Positions 16,273 through 25,001 are shown, numbered from the stretch's first letter. The stretch: 64,000 bases of DNA from Chryseobacterium sp. C-71 (GCF_020911865.1 NZ_CP087131.1:3720001-3784000), one strand, 5' to 3'. A program made the numbers and translations. Notes: generated by a model not told the origin, from the sequence alone.

Positions 16273-16962
16273 ATGAAATTTAATAAAACATATATAGGAG
16301 CATTTTTCTTATCATCAGCATTATTGCTTACAAGCTGTGAGGCTGTACAGAATTCTAATCATCAGCAAAGAGGTACCGCAGTAGGTGTTGCTTCCGGAGC
16401 TGTAATTGGTGGTGTTCTTGGGAACAATGTAGGTAAAGGTAAAAATGCAGCATTAGGTGCTGTTCTAGGAGGTATTATCGGTGGTGTTGCAGGTAACGTT
16501 ATCGGTAACAAAATGGATAAACAGGCTAAAGACATTAAAGAAACTTTACCTGGTGCAGAAGTAGAAAGAGTAGGTGATGGTATTAAAATCACGATGAATG
16601 AAAGCATTGTTACTTTTGCGTTTGATTCTTCTGATCTTACATCATTAGCAAAAACAAACTTAGATAAGTTAACTCAGGTGTTAGTAAATAATCCTGACAC
16701 AAACATCAACATTTATGGTCACACAGACAGCAAAGGTGCTGATGATTATAATCAAAAGCTTTCTGAAAGAAGAGCTAATTCCGTGAGATCTTACTTAATG
16801 TCAAAAGGAATTTCTTCAAGCAGACTTTTTGCTTTAGGTGAAGGTGAAGCTATGCCTGTAGCATCAAATGATACAGATGCTGGTAGAGCTAAAAACAGAA
16901 GAGTAGAGTTTGCTATTACAGCAAATGAAAAAATGATTAATGACGCTCAGCAAGGGCAGTAA
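16273..16962 (+). CDS. OmpA-family lipoprotein with glycine zipper
   Basis: 229 aa. Lipobox LTSC after MKFNKTYIGAFFLSSALL. Residues about 36-80 are a glycine-zipper segment (GVASGAVIGGVLGNNVGKG ... GGIIGGVAGNVIGNKMD). The C-terminal OmpA domain has NINIYGHTDSKGADDYNQ and the peptidoglycan-binding pattern LSERRANSVRSYL ... AGRAKNRRVEF. It should tie the outer membrane to peptidoglycan. Same operon as the lipocalin-like gene. Confidence 0.92.
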   Translation: MKFNKTYIGAFFLSSALLLTSCEAVQNSNHQQRGTAVGVASGAVIGGVLGNNVGKGKNAALGAVLGGIIGGVAGNVIGNKMDKQAKDIKETLPGAEVERVGDGIKITMNESIVTFAFDSSDLTSLAKTNLDKLTQVLVNNPDTNINIYGHTDSKGADDYNQKLSERRANSVRSYLMSKGISSSRLFALGEGEAMPVASNDTDAGRAKNRRVEFAITANEKMINDAQQGQ

Positions 16963-16991
16963 TCGTTAACATATAAATATTATCATAAAAG

Positions 16992-17012
16992 ACCGCCTTG
17001 GCGGTTTTTTTT
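16992..17012 (+). terminator. Terminator after the OmpA lipoprotein gene
   Basis: ACCGCC / GGCGGT stem with tight loop followed by eight or more T. Confidence 0.8.
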
Positions 17013-17049
17013 GTATTTTTAAACGGCATTTTTTTTGGTTTAAAATCAC

Positions 17050-17057
17050 TATTTTTG
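17050..17057 (+). promoter_or_regulatory. -7 promoter element (TATTTTTG) of the arabinose-donor operon
   Basis: TATTTTTG lies 17 nt before the UbiA-family ATG, right after the preceding terminator. The -33 match is poor. Confidence 0.55.
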
Positions 17058-17074
17058 CAAACGAAATTACATAA

Positions 17075-17959
17075 ATGAAAAAATATCTAAAACTACTTCG
17101 TGTAGAGCAATGGGTGAAAAATCTATTTGTTTTTGTGCCTTTGTTTTTTTCGGGAAGTATTCAAAATATAGACCTGCTTACAAAAAGTATCTTTGCATTC
17201 GTCATTTTCTCTCTGGCGGCAAGTGTTGTTTATATTCTGAATGACTACAATGATATCGAAGCAGATCGCCAACACCCGGAAAAAAGAAGAAGACCTTTGG
17301 CAAGCGGTGCTATCTCAAAAAGAAAAGCACTGAGTATTCTTGCAGGTTTAATCGGTTTAGATATCGCTCTGATCTTCTTTGCACAATTTAGTTTCAATGA
17401 AAGCCTGTGGAAGTTTGCAGCCATTATTGGGATTTATTTTGTGATGAATCTTGCCTATACCTTTAAGCTGAAACACGTTCCCATTATCGATATATTCATC
17501 ATTGCCACAGGATTTGTTCTTAGAGTTCAGGCAGGCGGATATATTACAGGAATCTTTATTTCTCAGTGGGCAACTTTATTGACTTTTGTGCTAGCATTGG
17601 TTTTAGCCATCGGAAAAAGACGTGGCGAACTGATTAATGCTCAGGTTTCAGGCAAAACAAGAAAAGCGCTTGATGGTTACAATGTACAGTTTGCAGACAT
17701 TGCACTTTCTATTTCAGTGACATTGGCAATTGTCTGTTATCTGATGTTTACATTATCTCCGGAAATTCAGCTTAAATTACATAAAGCCGTATTTTACACG
17801 GTGATTTTTGTTGTTTTCGCTTTTTTAAGATATTTACAGCAAACGTTGGTGTACAACAGAACCGAATCTCCCACAAAAATTGTTTACAGAGATCGATATA
17901 TTCAGGTTACATTATTATTATGGGTTGCCGCATTTTTAATTCTAATTTATTTTAAATAA
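17075..17959 (+). CDS. UbiA-family decaprenyl-phosphate phosphoribosyltransferase
   Basis: 294 aa integral membrane protein with about eight helices. The first Asp-rich motif NDYNDIEAD is at 56-64, followed by RRRPLASG. The N-terminus KLLRVEQWVKNLFVFVPLFF matches the branch of UbiA enzymes that move 5-phosphoribose from PRPP to polyprenyl phosphate (mycobacterial Rv3806c, Azorhizobium NoeC) rather than quinone prenyltransferases. It opens a four-gene run with DprE1-like, DprE2-like and phosphatase genes, which supports this assignment. Lipid chain length is not predictable. Confidence 0.85.
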   Translation: MKKYLKLLRVEQWVKNLFVFVPLFFSGSIQNIDLLTKSIFAFVIFSLAASVVYILNDYNDIEADRQHPEKRRRPLASGAISKRKALSILAGLIGLDIALIFFAQFSFNESLWKFAAIIGIYFVMNLAYTFKLKHVPIIDIFIIATGFVLRVQAGGYITGIFISQWATLLTFVLALVLAIGKRRGELINAQVSGKTRKALDGYNVQFADIALSISVTLAIVCYLMFTLSPEIQLKLHKAVFYTVIFVVFAFLRYLQQTLVYNRTESPTKIVYRDRYIQVTLLLWVAAFLILIYFK

Positions 17960-18044
17960 TGGAATTGAGCAGACTAAATAGTATAAACAATAATGAAAAT
18001 TCTATGGTGATTGCATCTGAACTAACAAAAATAATTAATCACAG

Positions 18045-19361
18045 ATGAAACCAAATTTCACACAAAAAGTTACAAATTGGGGCAATTTTCCAATCGTGGA
18101 AAAAGAAATGAGGTCTGAAGACAGCTTCAAAAAAATAAAAGAATTTGTACTCAATCACAATGAAGTTATTGCAAGAGGAAACGGCAGATGCTACGGCGAC
18201 GCTTCTTTGGGCGAAAACATTTTCTCTACCAAAAAACTTAATAAATTTATCAGCTTCGACCGTCTCAACGGAATTATCGAATGCGAATCCGGAGTTTTAC
18301 TTTCCGAGGTTTTAGAAATTTCTGTACCGCAGGGTTATTTTTTATATGTAACTCCAGGAACGAAATTTATTTCTATAGGTGGGGCAATTGCATCAGACGT
18401 TCATGGTAAAAATCATCATGCCGAAGGTTGTTTTTCAGAATATGTTACCGAATTTAAATTAATGACAGAGAACGGTGATATTATCATCTGTTCACGAGAA
18501 GAAAATTCAGATAAATTTTGGGCAACCATCGGCGGAATGGGACTCACCGGAATTATTCTTTCAGCAAAATTTAAGCTTAAAAATATTGAAACCGCTTATA
18601 TTCGTCAGGAAAGCATCAAAGCTGAAAATTTAGATGAAATATTCAGACTTTTTGAAGAAAGTGAAAGCTGGACATACACAGTTGCCTGGATCGACTGTCT
18701 TCAAAAAGGAAAAAATATAGGAAGAAGTATTTTGATGCGAGGCGAACATGCTTTCAGACATGAACTGACAGGAAATGATGCTAAAAATCCTTTAGTTTTA
18801 AAAAAGAAATTCTCTCCGACAGTACCTTTTTATTTCCCGAATTTTGTTTTGAATGCTTTGACGGTGAAGATTTTTAATTTTCTTTATTATAAAAAGCAAT
18901 CTAAAAAAGAGGTGAAGAATTTTACTGACTACGAAACATTTTTCTATCCTTTGGATGCCGTAACCGACTGGAATAAAATCTATGGAAAATCAGGATTTAT
19001 TCAATATCAAATGGTGATCCCAAAAGAAACCGGAAAAGAAGGGATGAAAAAAATCCTTGAAACCATCGCCAATAGTGGAAACGGATCTTTCTTGGCAGTT
19101 TTAAAGCTTTTTGGTGAAAATAATCCTGAAGCATACAATTCATTCCCGACCGAAGGGTATACTTTGGCTCTGGATTTTAAAGTGAATTCAAAACTGAAAA
19201 AGCTGGTTGATCAGTTAGATCAGATCGTTCAGGAGTTTGGCGGAAGAATTTATTTAACAAAAGACAGCATGAGCAGATCTTCACTTACAGCTTATCTGAA
19301 AAATGTCAACAGTTCAAAATTTGTGTCTTTACAGCACAAAAGAATTTTAAATAATAAGTAG
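18045..19361 (+). CDS. DprE1-like FAD-dependent polyprenyl-phosphoribose 2-oxidase
   Basis: 438 aa. VAO-type FAD-binding domain with the RGNGRCYGDASLGENI motif (Y50 corresponds to the conserved Tyr of DprE1) and the GGAIASDVHGKNHH segment, whose His is the usual FAD-linking position in the wider family. The C-terminus has the conserved LTKDSMSRS lysine (K406). DprE1 oxidises decaprenylphosphoryl-ribose to the 2-keto form. The adjacent SDR would reduce it to arabinose. Slightly shorter than the mycobacterial enzyme (about 460 aa). Confidence 0.82.
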   Translation: MKPNFTQKVTNWGNFPIVEKEMRSEDSFKKIKEFVLNHNEVIARGNGRCYGDASLGENIFSTKKLNKFISFDRLNGIIECESGVLLSEVLEISVPQGYFLYVTPGTKFISIGGAIASDVHGKNHHAEGCFSEYVTEFKLMTENGDIIICSREENSDKFWATIGGMGLTGIILSAKFKLKNIETAYIRQESIKAENLDEIFRLFEESESWTYTVAWIDCLQKGKNIGRSILMRGEHAFRHELTGNDAKNPLVLKKKFSPTVPFYFPNFVLNALTVKIFNFLYYKKQSKKEVKNFTDYETFFYPLDAVTDWNKIYGKSGFIQYQMVIPKETGKEGMKKILETIANSGNGSFLAVLKLFGENNPEAYNSFPTEGYTLALDFKVNSKLKKLVDQLDQIVQEFGGRIYLTKDSMSRSSLTAYLKNVNSSKFVSLQHKRILNNK

Positions 19362-19362
19362 A

Positions 19363-20088
19363 ATGATAGTTCTGGGAAGTACATCGGAAGTAGCGCAGGC
19401 ATTTGTAGAAAAGGCTTTGCAGGAAGGCGAAAAGTTTGAAAGAATTTATCTTTTTACCTCAAATAGAGAAACCACGGAGCGATTTGCAAGACATATTGAC
19501 GTTAAATTTTTGCAACAGTCTGAAATTATAGAATTAGATTTAACGAAAACAATCAATTATTCTGAGTTTGACCAAATCAACTCCAGTGTGCTGTTTTGTG
19601 CAACGGGTTATTTGGGAGAAGGCACAGAAGAAGGTCTTTATGACAACAAAAATACAGAGAGAATTATAGATATCAATTACTCAAAATTAGTTCCGGTAAT
19701 GAATTATTTTGCTCAGAAATTCGAAAGCAGAAGATCGGGAACTATCATCGGACTATCATCGGTTGCGGGTGACAGAGGAAGACAGAGTAATTTTATCTAT
19801 GGGAGCGCAAAAGCAGCATTCACAGCTTATTTAAGTGGTTTGAGAAATTATCTTTTTGAAAAAAAAGTACATGTAATGACCGTAAAACCGGGATTTATGG
19901 CAACCAAAATGACAGAAGGTTTACCTTTGAATCCGAAATTGACGGTAACTCCAAAAAAAGCTGCAGAGTGTATTTATAAAGCATTCAAAAAACAAAAAAA
20001 TATAGTATACGTTTTACCGATTTGGGGCGTTATTATGTTAATCATCAGAAATATTCCAGAATTTATTTTTAAGAAATTAAAGCTTTAA
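19363..20088 (+). CDS. DprE2-like SDR reductase
   Basis: 241 aa. Short-chain dehydrogenase with N-terminal nucleotide loop IVLGSTSEVAQAF, catalytic Ser in LSSVAGDRGR and Tyr/Lys in YGSAK (Y146, K150), and substrate-loop signature VKPGFMATKMTEG, all typical of the DprE2 group. It starts one base after the DprE1-like stop, so the two are coupled. Predicted to reduce the 2-keto intermediate to polyprenyl-phospho-arabinose. C-terminal hydrophobic stretch (VLPIWGVIMLIIRNIP) suggests membrane association. Confidence 0.82.
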   Translation: MIVLGSTSEVAQAFVEKALQEGEKFERIYLFTSNRETTERFARHIDVKFLQQSEIIELDLTKTINYSEFDQINSSVLFCATGYLGEGTEEGLYDNKNTERIIDINYSKLVPVMNYFAQKFESRRSGTIIGLSSVAGDRGRQSNFIYGSAKAAFTAYLSGLRNYLFEKKVHVMTVKPGFMATKMTEGLPLNPKLTVTPKKAAECIYKAFKKQKNIVYVLPIWGVIMLIIRNIPEFIFKKLKL

Positions 20089-20094
20089 TTAAGT

Positions 20095-20682
20095 ATGAAA
20101 AAATTGTATTGTTTTGATTTTGACGGCACATTGACTTATAAGGATACGATGTTTATGTATCTTAAATTTTATAATCCATCAAAATTTCGGGTACAGTTTG
20201 TAAAACATATTCCGCTTTTTATTTTATTAAAATTAAAATTGGCGGAGACTGAAAAGGTAAAGAAAAGCTTTATCGGTTCTATTTTAAAAGGCCAGCTTCA
20301 GACCAAAATTGAAGAAAAGTCTAAACAGTTTTTTGAAGAAAATTATCCGAAAATTGTAAGAGAAAATGCCTTGGATTTCATTGGAAATATAGACAGAGAA
20401 AATACTGAAAGTCTTATGGTAACAGCTTCCCTGGATATATGGGCTAAACCATTTGCTGAAAAATTGCAGATGAATCTTGTTTCTACAAAAGCAGAATTTA
20501 AAAATGGTGTTTTCACAGGTAATTTTATTGGTAAAAACTGCAACGGAAAAGAGAAATTAGAAAGAATAAAAAAAGAAATTTCTGATGATAAATACGATAA
20601 AATCATAGCTTTTGGAGATACCTCGGGTGACAAGCCAATGCTGAAATGGGCGAATGAAGGACATTACCAATTTTTTCACTAA
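20095..20682 (+). CDS. HAD-IB family phosphatase
   Basis: 195 aa. Motif I DFDGT (D8, D10), motif II in VTASLD, conserved Lys in NGKEKLERI, motif III GDTSGDKPML. HAD-IB members include phosphoserine phosphatase-like enzymes. Placed 6 nt after the DprE2-like gene, it is a good candidate for removing the 5-phosphate of polyprenyl-phospho-5-phosphoribose, the step done by an unrelated PAP2 enzyme in mycobacteria. That assignment is inferred from context. Confidence 0.8.
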   Translation: MKKLYCFDFDGTLTYKDTMFMYLKFYNPSKFRVQFVKHIPLFILLKLKLAETEKVKKSFIGSILKGQLQTKIEEKSKQFFEENYPKIVRENALDFIGNIDRENTESLMVTASLDIWAKPFAEKLQMNLVSTKAEFKNGVFTGNFIGKNCNGKEKLERIKKEISDDKYDKIIAFGDTSGDKPMLKWANEGHYQFFH

Positions 20683-20706
20683 TTTTGAAAGATTAATAAA
20701 AATAAA

Positions 20707-21165
20707 ATGAATAAGTTGCTAATTGTATGTTTTGCATTCATCATGAGTTGTACAAGCACAACTGCACAAAAATCTGACGGTATGCAAACTAAAGGAGAAA
20801 TTCTCGCTTCCGAAACTCAAGGTGGAGCAGAGCAGGCTAGTTTTACAATCATCAAAGATCAACAGCAACTCGAAAAAGAGATAACAGAAAATTTCGCTGC
20901 TTCAGGTATGGAGCCAGTCATGCAAATTCCTGTTTTTCCTAAAGATCAAAAAGTTGTTTTGTACAATTTAGGAACTTTCAATTCTGGAGATCACAAGGTT
21001 TCAACGATTAAAAGTATTTCTGTGAAGAAAAATATTTTATACGTAGAAGTTCCGGAATATCAATCGGGAGGTATGGAAATTCAGGTAATGTCGAATCCTT
21101 GGTTTATATTCTCTGTTCCTTCAAATTATCAGTTCAATTCAGTAGAATTAAAATATTCAAAATAA
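20707..21165 (+). CDS. Lipoprotein of unknown function (PrcB-like fold possible)
   Basis: 152 aa. Signal MNKLLIVCFAFIMSCTSTT with lipobox IMSC. The C-terminal half (YNLGTFNSGDHKVSTIKSI ... VEVPEYQSGG ... WFIFSVP) resembles the PrcB_C pattern, where a conserved strand ends in protease-inhibitor-like contacts. The match is by eye only. It ends 2 nt before the cysteine desulfurase start and follows the HAD gene by 24 nt, so it may be part of a longer operon. Confidence 0.6.
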   Translation: MNKLLIVCFAFIMSCTSTTAQKSDGMQTKGEILASETQGGAEQASFTIIKDQQQLEKEITENFAASGMEPVMQIPVFPKDQKVVLYNLGTFNSGDHKVSTIKSISVKKNILYVEVPEYQSGGMEIQVMSNPWFIFSVPSNYQFNSVELKYSK

Positions 21166-21167
21166 AA

Positions 21168-22343
21168 ATGAATAAAATATATTTAGATAACGCTGCCACA
21201 ACGCCGCTTTCAGAAGAAGTTATCGATGCCATGGTAGAAACCATGAAGATGAATTTTGGGAATCCGTCTTCAACACATAGTTTCGGACAAGATGCTAAGA
21301 TTTTAATCGAAAATGTAAGGAGGCAGGTTGCAGAATATCTTCACGTGAGTCCGGCAGAGATTATTTTTACGTCTTGCGGAACAGAATCCAACAATATGAT
21401 CATCAAATCAAGTGTTTCACATTTGGGAGTTGAGAGAATTATCAGTTCGCCTTTGGAGCATAAATGTGTTTCTGAGAGTATTTTAGATATGAAAAATAGG
21501 AAAGGTGTTGAGGTTGCTTACATTCGTCCGAATGAAAAGGGAGATATTGATTTAAATAAACTGGAAGAATTGCTAAAAGCTTCTGATAAAAAAACTTTGG
21601 TAAGTTTGATGCATGCTAATAACGAAATCGGAAACATTGTAGATATCAAAAAAATTGCGGAATTGTGTAAAGCAAATAATGCATTATTTCATTCTGATAC
21701 GGTGCAGACAATGGCTCATATGAATTTAGATTTGTCTGATATTCCTGTTGATTTTGCTTCTTGCAGTGCACATAAATTTCACGGTCCGAAAGGAATTGGT
21801 TTTGCTTTCATAAGAAAATCGAGCGGATTAAAAGGAATTATCACTGGCGGTCCTCAGGAAAGAAGTTTGAGAGCAGGTACAGAAAATGTGAGTGGTATTG
21901 CAGGTTTAGGAAAAGCGTTAGAGCTTTCACTTAACAACATGGATGCATATACACAGCACATGCAGAATATTAAAAAATACACTATCGATAGAGTTTCTGA
22001 AGCGATTCCGGGAATTAAATTTAATGGGAGAAGCTCTGAAGCTGAAAATAGTTTGTATACGGTGGTAAGCCTTTTATTACCTTATAAAAACCCTTTAATC
22101 GGTTTGCAGTTGGATATGAAGGGGATTGCTGTTTCTCAGGGCAGCGCATGCTCGTCTGGTGCTTCAAAACCATCAATGGTAATGATGATGGTGCTTTCTG
22201 AAGACGAAATGGATGATTGCACACCTTTACGTGTTTCATTCAGTCACATGACAACAAAAGAAGATATTGATACTTTTGTGGATGCTTTAGCAGAAATTTC
22301 GAAAGATTTAATCATAGAAAATACAAATGTTGAGCATAGATAA
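21168..22343 (+). CDS. Cysteine desulfurase (NifS/IscS family)
   Basis: 391 aa. PLP enzyme that moves sulfur from cysteine to a persulfide for Fe-S clusters or thiolated tRNA. YLDNAATTPLSEEV N-terminus, PLP-binding lysine in SCSAHKFHGPKGIG, active-site Cys in SQGSACSSGASKPS. The frame is open upstream into the preceding gene, but the ATG at 21168 (MNKIYLDNAATT) fits every homologue. It is a single stand-alone copy next to thioredoxin, without iscU or isc regulators, so iscS versus nifS-like naming is left open. Confidence 0.93.
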   Translation: MNKIYLDNAATTPLSEEVIDAMVETMKMNFGNPSSTHSFGQDAKILIENVRRQVAEYLHVSPAEIIFTSCGTESNNMIIKSSVSHLGVERIISSPLEHKCVSESILDMKNRKGVEVAYIRPNEKGDIDLNKLEELLKASDKKTLVSLMHANNEIGNIVDIKKIAELCKANNALFHSDTVQTMAHMNLDLSDIPVDFASCSAHKFHGPKGIGFAFIRKSSGLKGIITGGPQERSLRAGTENVSGIAGLGKALELSLNNMDAYTQHMQNIKKYTIDRVSEAIPGIKFNGRSSEAENSLYTVVSLLLPYKNPLIGLQLDMKGIAVSQGSACSSGASKPSMVMMMVLSEDEMDDCTPLRVSFSHMTTKEDIDTFVDALAEISKDLIIENTNVEHR

Positions 22344-22362
22344 GCTATTCGCTTAAAAGTGG

Positions 22363-22370
22363 TAATTTTG
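22363..22370 (+). promoter_or_regulatory. -7 promoter element (TAATTTTG) for trxA
   Basis: TAATTTTG lies 43 nt upstream of the thioredoxin ATG and downstream of the desulfurase stop, so trxA probably has its own promoter. Confidence 0.5.
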
Positions 22371-22413
22371 ATCTCAGAATTTAAATAGAATATTAATAAT
22401 TAAAAATAAAAAA

Positions 22414-22731
22414 ATGGCTTTAGAAATTACGGACAGCTCGTTCCAGGAAACAGTTTTGAAATCTGATAAACCAGTATTGGTAGACTTTTGGGCAGTATGG
22501 TGCGGACCGTGCAGAACTTTGGGACCAATCATCGAAGAAGTAGCAGCAGATTTTGAAGGAAAAGCTGTGGTAGGAAAAGTAGATGTAGATAACAATCAGG
22601 AAATTTCTATGCAGTACGGAATCAGAAATATCCCTACAGTTCTTATTTTTAAGAATGGTGAAGTAGTTGATAAATTGGTTGGTGTAACTCCAAAAGAGAT
22701 CATCGCTGAGAAATTGAGCGCACACTTATAA
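22414..22731 (+). CDS. trxA: Thioredoxin
   Basis: 105 aa, full length. Redox motif WAVWCGPC, conserved cis-Pro in IRNIPTVLIFKNG, and VDKLVGV. General cytoplasmic disulfide reductase. It has its own promoter element and a strong terminator, so it is likely a single-gene unit. Confidence 0.96.
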   Translation: MALEITDSSFQETVLKSDKPVLVDFWAVWCGPCRTLGPIIEEVAADFEGKAVVGKVDVDNNQEISMQYGIRNIPTVLIFKNGEVVDKLVGVTPKEIIAEKLSAHL

Positions 22732-22751
22732 AAAAAATCGCTTTGATAATG

Positions 22752-22784
22752 AATGCTTTCCGTGTCGGGAAGCATTTTTTTTAT
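22752..22784 (+). terminator. trxA terminator
   Basis: 10-bp stem AATGCTTTCC / GGGAAGCATT (one G-T pair), 5-nt loop, then eight T. Confidence 0.9.
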
Positions 22785-22792
22785 AAAAATAC

Positions 22793-22822
22793 TTGCAGAT
22801 TCGCATTAAAGTTGTATTTTTG
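22793..22822 (+). promoter_or_regulatory. tRNA-Asp promoter (TTG, 19 nt, TATTTTTG)
   Basis: TTG at 22793-22795 and TATTTTTG at 22815-22822, the ideal spacing, 41 nt before the first tRNA-Asp. Confidence 0.75.
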
Positions 22823-22863
22823 CAACCACAATAACAGAGGGTACAAGCTTAGTTATAGTAAGA

Positions 22864-22937
22864 GATCCGGTAGTTCAGCTGGTTAGAATGCCGCCCTGTC
22901 ACGGCGGAGGTCGCGGGTTCGAGTCCCGTCCGGATCG
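22864..22937 (+). tRNA. tRNA-Asp (GTC), copy 1
   Basis: 74 nt. Acceptor stem GATCCGG / CCGGATC, D arm with AGCTGGTTAGA, anticodon stem CCGCC / GGCGG with loop CTGTCAC (anticodon GTC), T arm GCGGGTTCGAGTCCCGT. CCA is not encoded. Confidence 0.97.
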
Positions 22938-22975
22938 CAAAAAGTTTTTATTCAATTTACTTTTAAAAGAAAATT

Positions 22976-23049
22976 GATCCGGTAGTTCAGCTGGTTAGAA
23001 TGCCGCCCTGTCACGGCGGAGGTCGCGGGTTCGAGTCCCGTCCGGATCG
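22976..23049 (+). tRNA. tRNA-Asp (GTC), copy 2
   Basis: Identical to copy 1 over all 74 nt, 38 nt downstream. The pair shares one promoter and one terminator, a recent tandem duplication or one kept identical by gene conversion. Confidence 0.97.
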
Positions 23050-23072
23050 CAACTACAATATCAAAGTAGTCC

Positions 23073-23110
23073 AAAAAGCTTTAAAACATACGTTTTAAAG
23101 CTTTTTTTGT
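23073..23110 (+). terminator. tRNA-Asp operon terminator
   Basis: 15-bp perfect stem AAAAAGCTTTAAAAC / GTTTTAAAGCTTTTT with a 4-nt loop and T run. Confidence 0.9.
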
Positions 23111-23162
23111 TTCGTGTATTGGTAATGATTCAGGACTCAATACTGATCAATTCCAAAAACTT

Positions 23163-24522
23163 GGGGACTAGGCAAAAAGTTTGTATAATCTAAAGAGGAA
23201 AAACGCTCTGTCTTTTACACATTTAAGTTGTAATCTAAAGTTTTTTATTTTGGCATTGAAAGATTCAGCAGCGGCATTGTACTTCTTGCTTCAAAATAAT
23301 TGAGAATATCGTTGTAATGATTTATAATGGTGTTCCTTAGTGTAGAAAATGATTTAAAACCCGACTCTTCAACATTCTTAAACCAATGAGCAAGCTTTAG
23401 CATAGCAACCGATCTGGAGTTGTTTTGATTGTATATTTTTCTTAAATCATCTGATGAATGGGAATTTTTTTCTAAGTCAGGATATTCTCTAAACAAGATT
23501 TTTGCTCGTGTACTTTGATTTTTTGTCCATTTTTCCCTGCTTTTGTAAAGTAAATATCGGCTTCTTGACAAGAGTTGTTTTCGGGTATCGCCGTTTTCAA
23601 ATATCTGAATTTCAGGTTTTACTTTTTTGTCTTTGGATTGTTTTAAAATTTCATTTTCTAAATCAATTGCTTCCCATCGATATTGAATTCTGAGCTCCTG
23701 AACAGCTTCTATAGCGAGTTTCTGGACATAGAATCTATCGACAACCTGCATCGCATTGGGAAGGCATTGTTTTGCGATAAGCTTCATAGAACCCGCCATA
23801 TCTAAAGTGATTTCTTTTACTTTCTGTCTTATTTTTCTGCTGATTTTAAAAAGTCTGTCGGCTACTTCCCGGCTTTTTGTTCCTTTGATGATGTCAATAA
23901 TACTTCCTTTTCTGCCTCGTGCAGTCTTGGAGGTAAGCACCATATAGAGTTCTCCTTGAGACAATGCCACTTCGTCTAAGGATAGGCGGTGAGAACGTTT
24001 TCGGGATAAATAATCCAATTTTCTGCATGAGATTTCTGCTTCCGGTCTTTAAACTCACTGAGTGATTTTTTGTACTGCCTTCGGAATTTTTTGCCGTTAA
24101 TACCATACATTTCACCAATGGTTTATAAGGGAAGTGCTTTAGTGTCGGCTGATTTTTTTTAGAACTCTGCAAAATCCTGTGTCATGCGAGTGCCTTTAGC
24201 GATGAGTTTCCAGTCCCGATGAACAATGTTTCCAGAATTAATATCCGTCCATCTTCTGCGTTTGATATAGAGGTTTTACAGGTTTTCCCCGAAGCGGAAA
24301 ATCATCCACTGTAATGGTTTCATAAAATCCTTTCGATTGAAGTTGATGAGACGAGAACTCTTTAGGTATTGTGCTTTTTTCTTTAAAATACAGGTAAGGC
24401 AAACTTTCTTTTTCTTCACATTTTACAATATCGAAATATTCCACTAAGTATGGTAGAAGTAAAAACTTTAGTAATTCTTGTTCGCTGAACATACAACAAA
24501 GTTGTCACTTTTTATCTTCCCC
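23163..24522 (-). mobile_element. Decayed ISAon1-like (ISL3-type DDE) insertion sequence
   Basis: About 1.36 kb. Ends show an imperfect inverted repeat: GGGGACTAGGCAAAAAGTTT on the left and GGGGAAGATAAAAAGTGAC read from the right. It carries remnants of the two-gene ISAon1 arrangement: an N-terminal-region gene, then the DDE transposase. Both are frameshifted. No clear target duplication is visible. A 10-bp direct repeat TCAATACTGA flanks at 23137-23146 and 24543-24552. It lies between the tRNA-Asp and tRNA-Phe pairs. Confidence 0.75.
23168..24492 (-). pseudogene. ISAon1-family transposase genes, frameshifted
   Basis: Reading leftwards, 24492-24240 encodes the start of the N-terminal-region protein (MFSEQELLKFLLLPYLVEYF), which then shifts frame before WTDI...RDWKLIAKGTRMTQDF. 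The second gene has MYGINGKKFRRQYKKSLSEF and a stop just before it, and shifts frame near 24010. A long intact DDE part follows, with LSLDEVALSQ (first Asp) and ITLDMAGSM...VVDRFYVQKLAIEA (second Asp region). A further one-base loss near 23276 cuts off the last part, ESFNAKIKNF (catalytic Glu) to FLFRLYKLFA, whose stop TAG touches the element end. At least three frameshifts, so it cannot make active transposase. Confidence 0.8.
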
Positions 24523-24582
24523 CAGATTTTGATACTGAGGTTTCAATACTGAGCCGATAATTTGTATTTTTTTTGATATTGC

Positions 24583-24623
24583 ATCAAAAAAATATCCCTT
24601 CAAATCGTTCAATTTGAAGGGAT
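24583..24623 (-). terminator. Terminator after tRNA-Phe copy nearest the IS
   Basis: 12-bp perfect stem ATCCCTTCAAAT / ATTTGAAGGGAT with 6-nt loop, then T run on the minus strand. Confidence 0.85.
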
Positions 24624-24644
24624 GTTAGAATTTGTTTAATTTTG

Positions 24645-24717
24645 TGGTTTCTCCAGGAATCGAACCAGGGACACATGGATTTTCAATCCATTGCTCTACC
24701 AACTGAGCTAAGAAACC
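24645..24717 (-). tRNA. tRNA-Phe (GAA), copy 2
   Basis: 73 nt. Acceptor GGTTTCT / AGAAACC, D arm AGCTCAGTTGGTAGAGC, anticodon stem ATGGA / TCCAT with loop TTGAAAA (anticodon GAA), T arm CTGGTTCGATTCCTG. CCA is not encoded. Confidence 0.97.
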
Positions 24718-24803
24718 ATTTTGGTTTGTAATTCGTTTTGAAGTGATGCAAAAGTAATAATAAATATTAAATTCTGCAAATTACTTTTAAACAATTTTGA
24801 AAA

Positions 24804-24829
24804 GAAAACCGCCTGATGAAAGGCGGTTT
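24804..24829 (-). terminator. Terminator between the tRNA-Phe copies
   Basis: AAACCGCC / GGCGGTTT stem (24806-24813, 24822-24829) followed on the minus strand by TTTTCTTTT. It may be only partly efficient, since the second copy has no obvious promoter of its own. Confidence 0.65.
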
Positions 24830-24832
24830 AAG

Positions 24833-24905
24833 TGGTTTCTCCAGGAATCGAACCAGGGACACATGGATTTTCAATCCATTGCTCTACCAACTGAGCTAAG
24901 AAACC
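24833..24905 (-). tRNA. tRNA-Phe (GAA), copy 1
   Basis: Identical 73-nt sequence to the copy at 24645-24717, transcribed first. Confidence 0.97.
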
Positions 24906-25001
24906 ATTGATTTACTTCGTTGTTTTAAAGTGATGCAAAAGTAGGAAGTTTTGGTATATGAAGCAAATATTAATCAAACTTTTTTATTATTCTATTAAAA
25001 C

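Noticed and set aside
22420..22725. 101-aa open frame antisense to thioredoxin
   Set aside because: Complete overlap with trxA and no recognisable domain.
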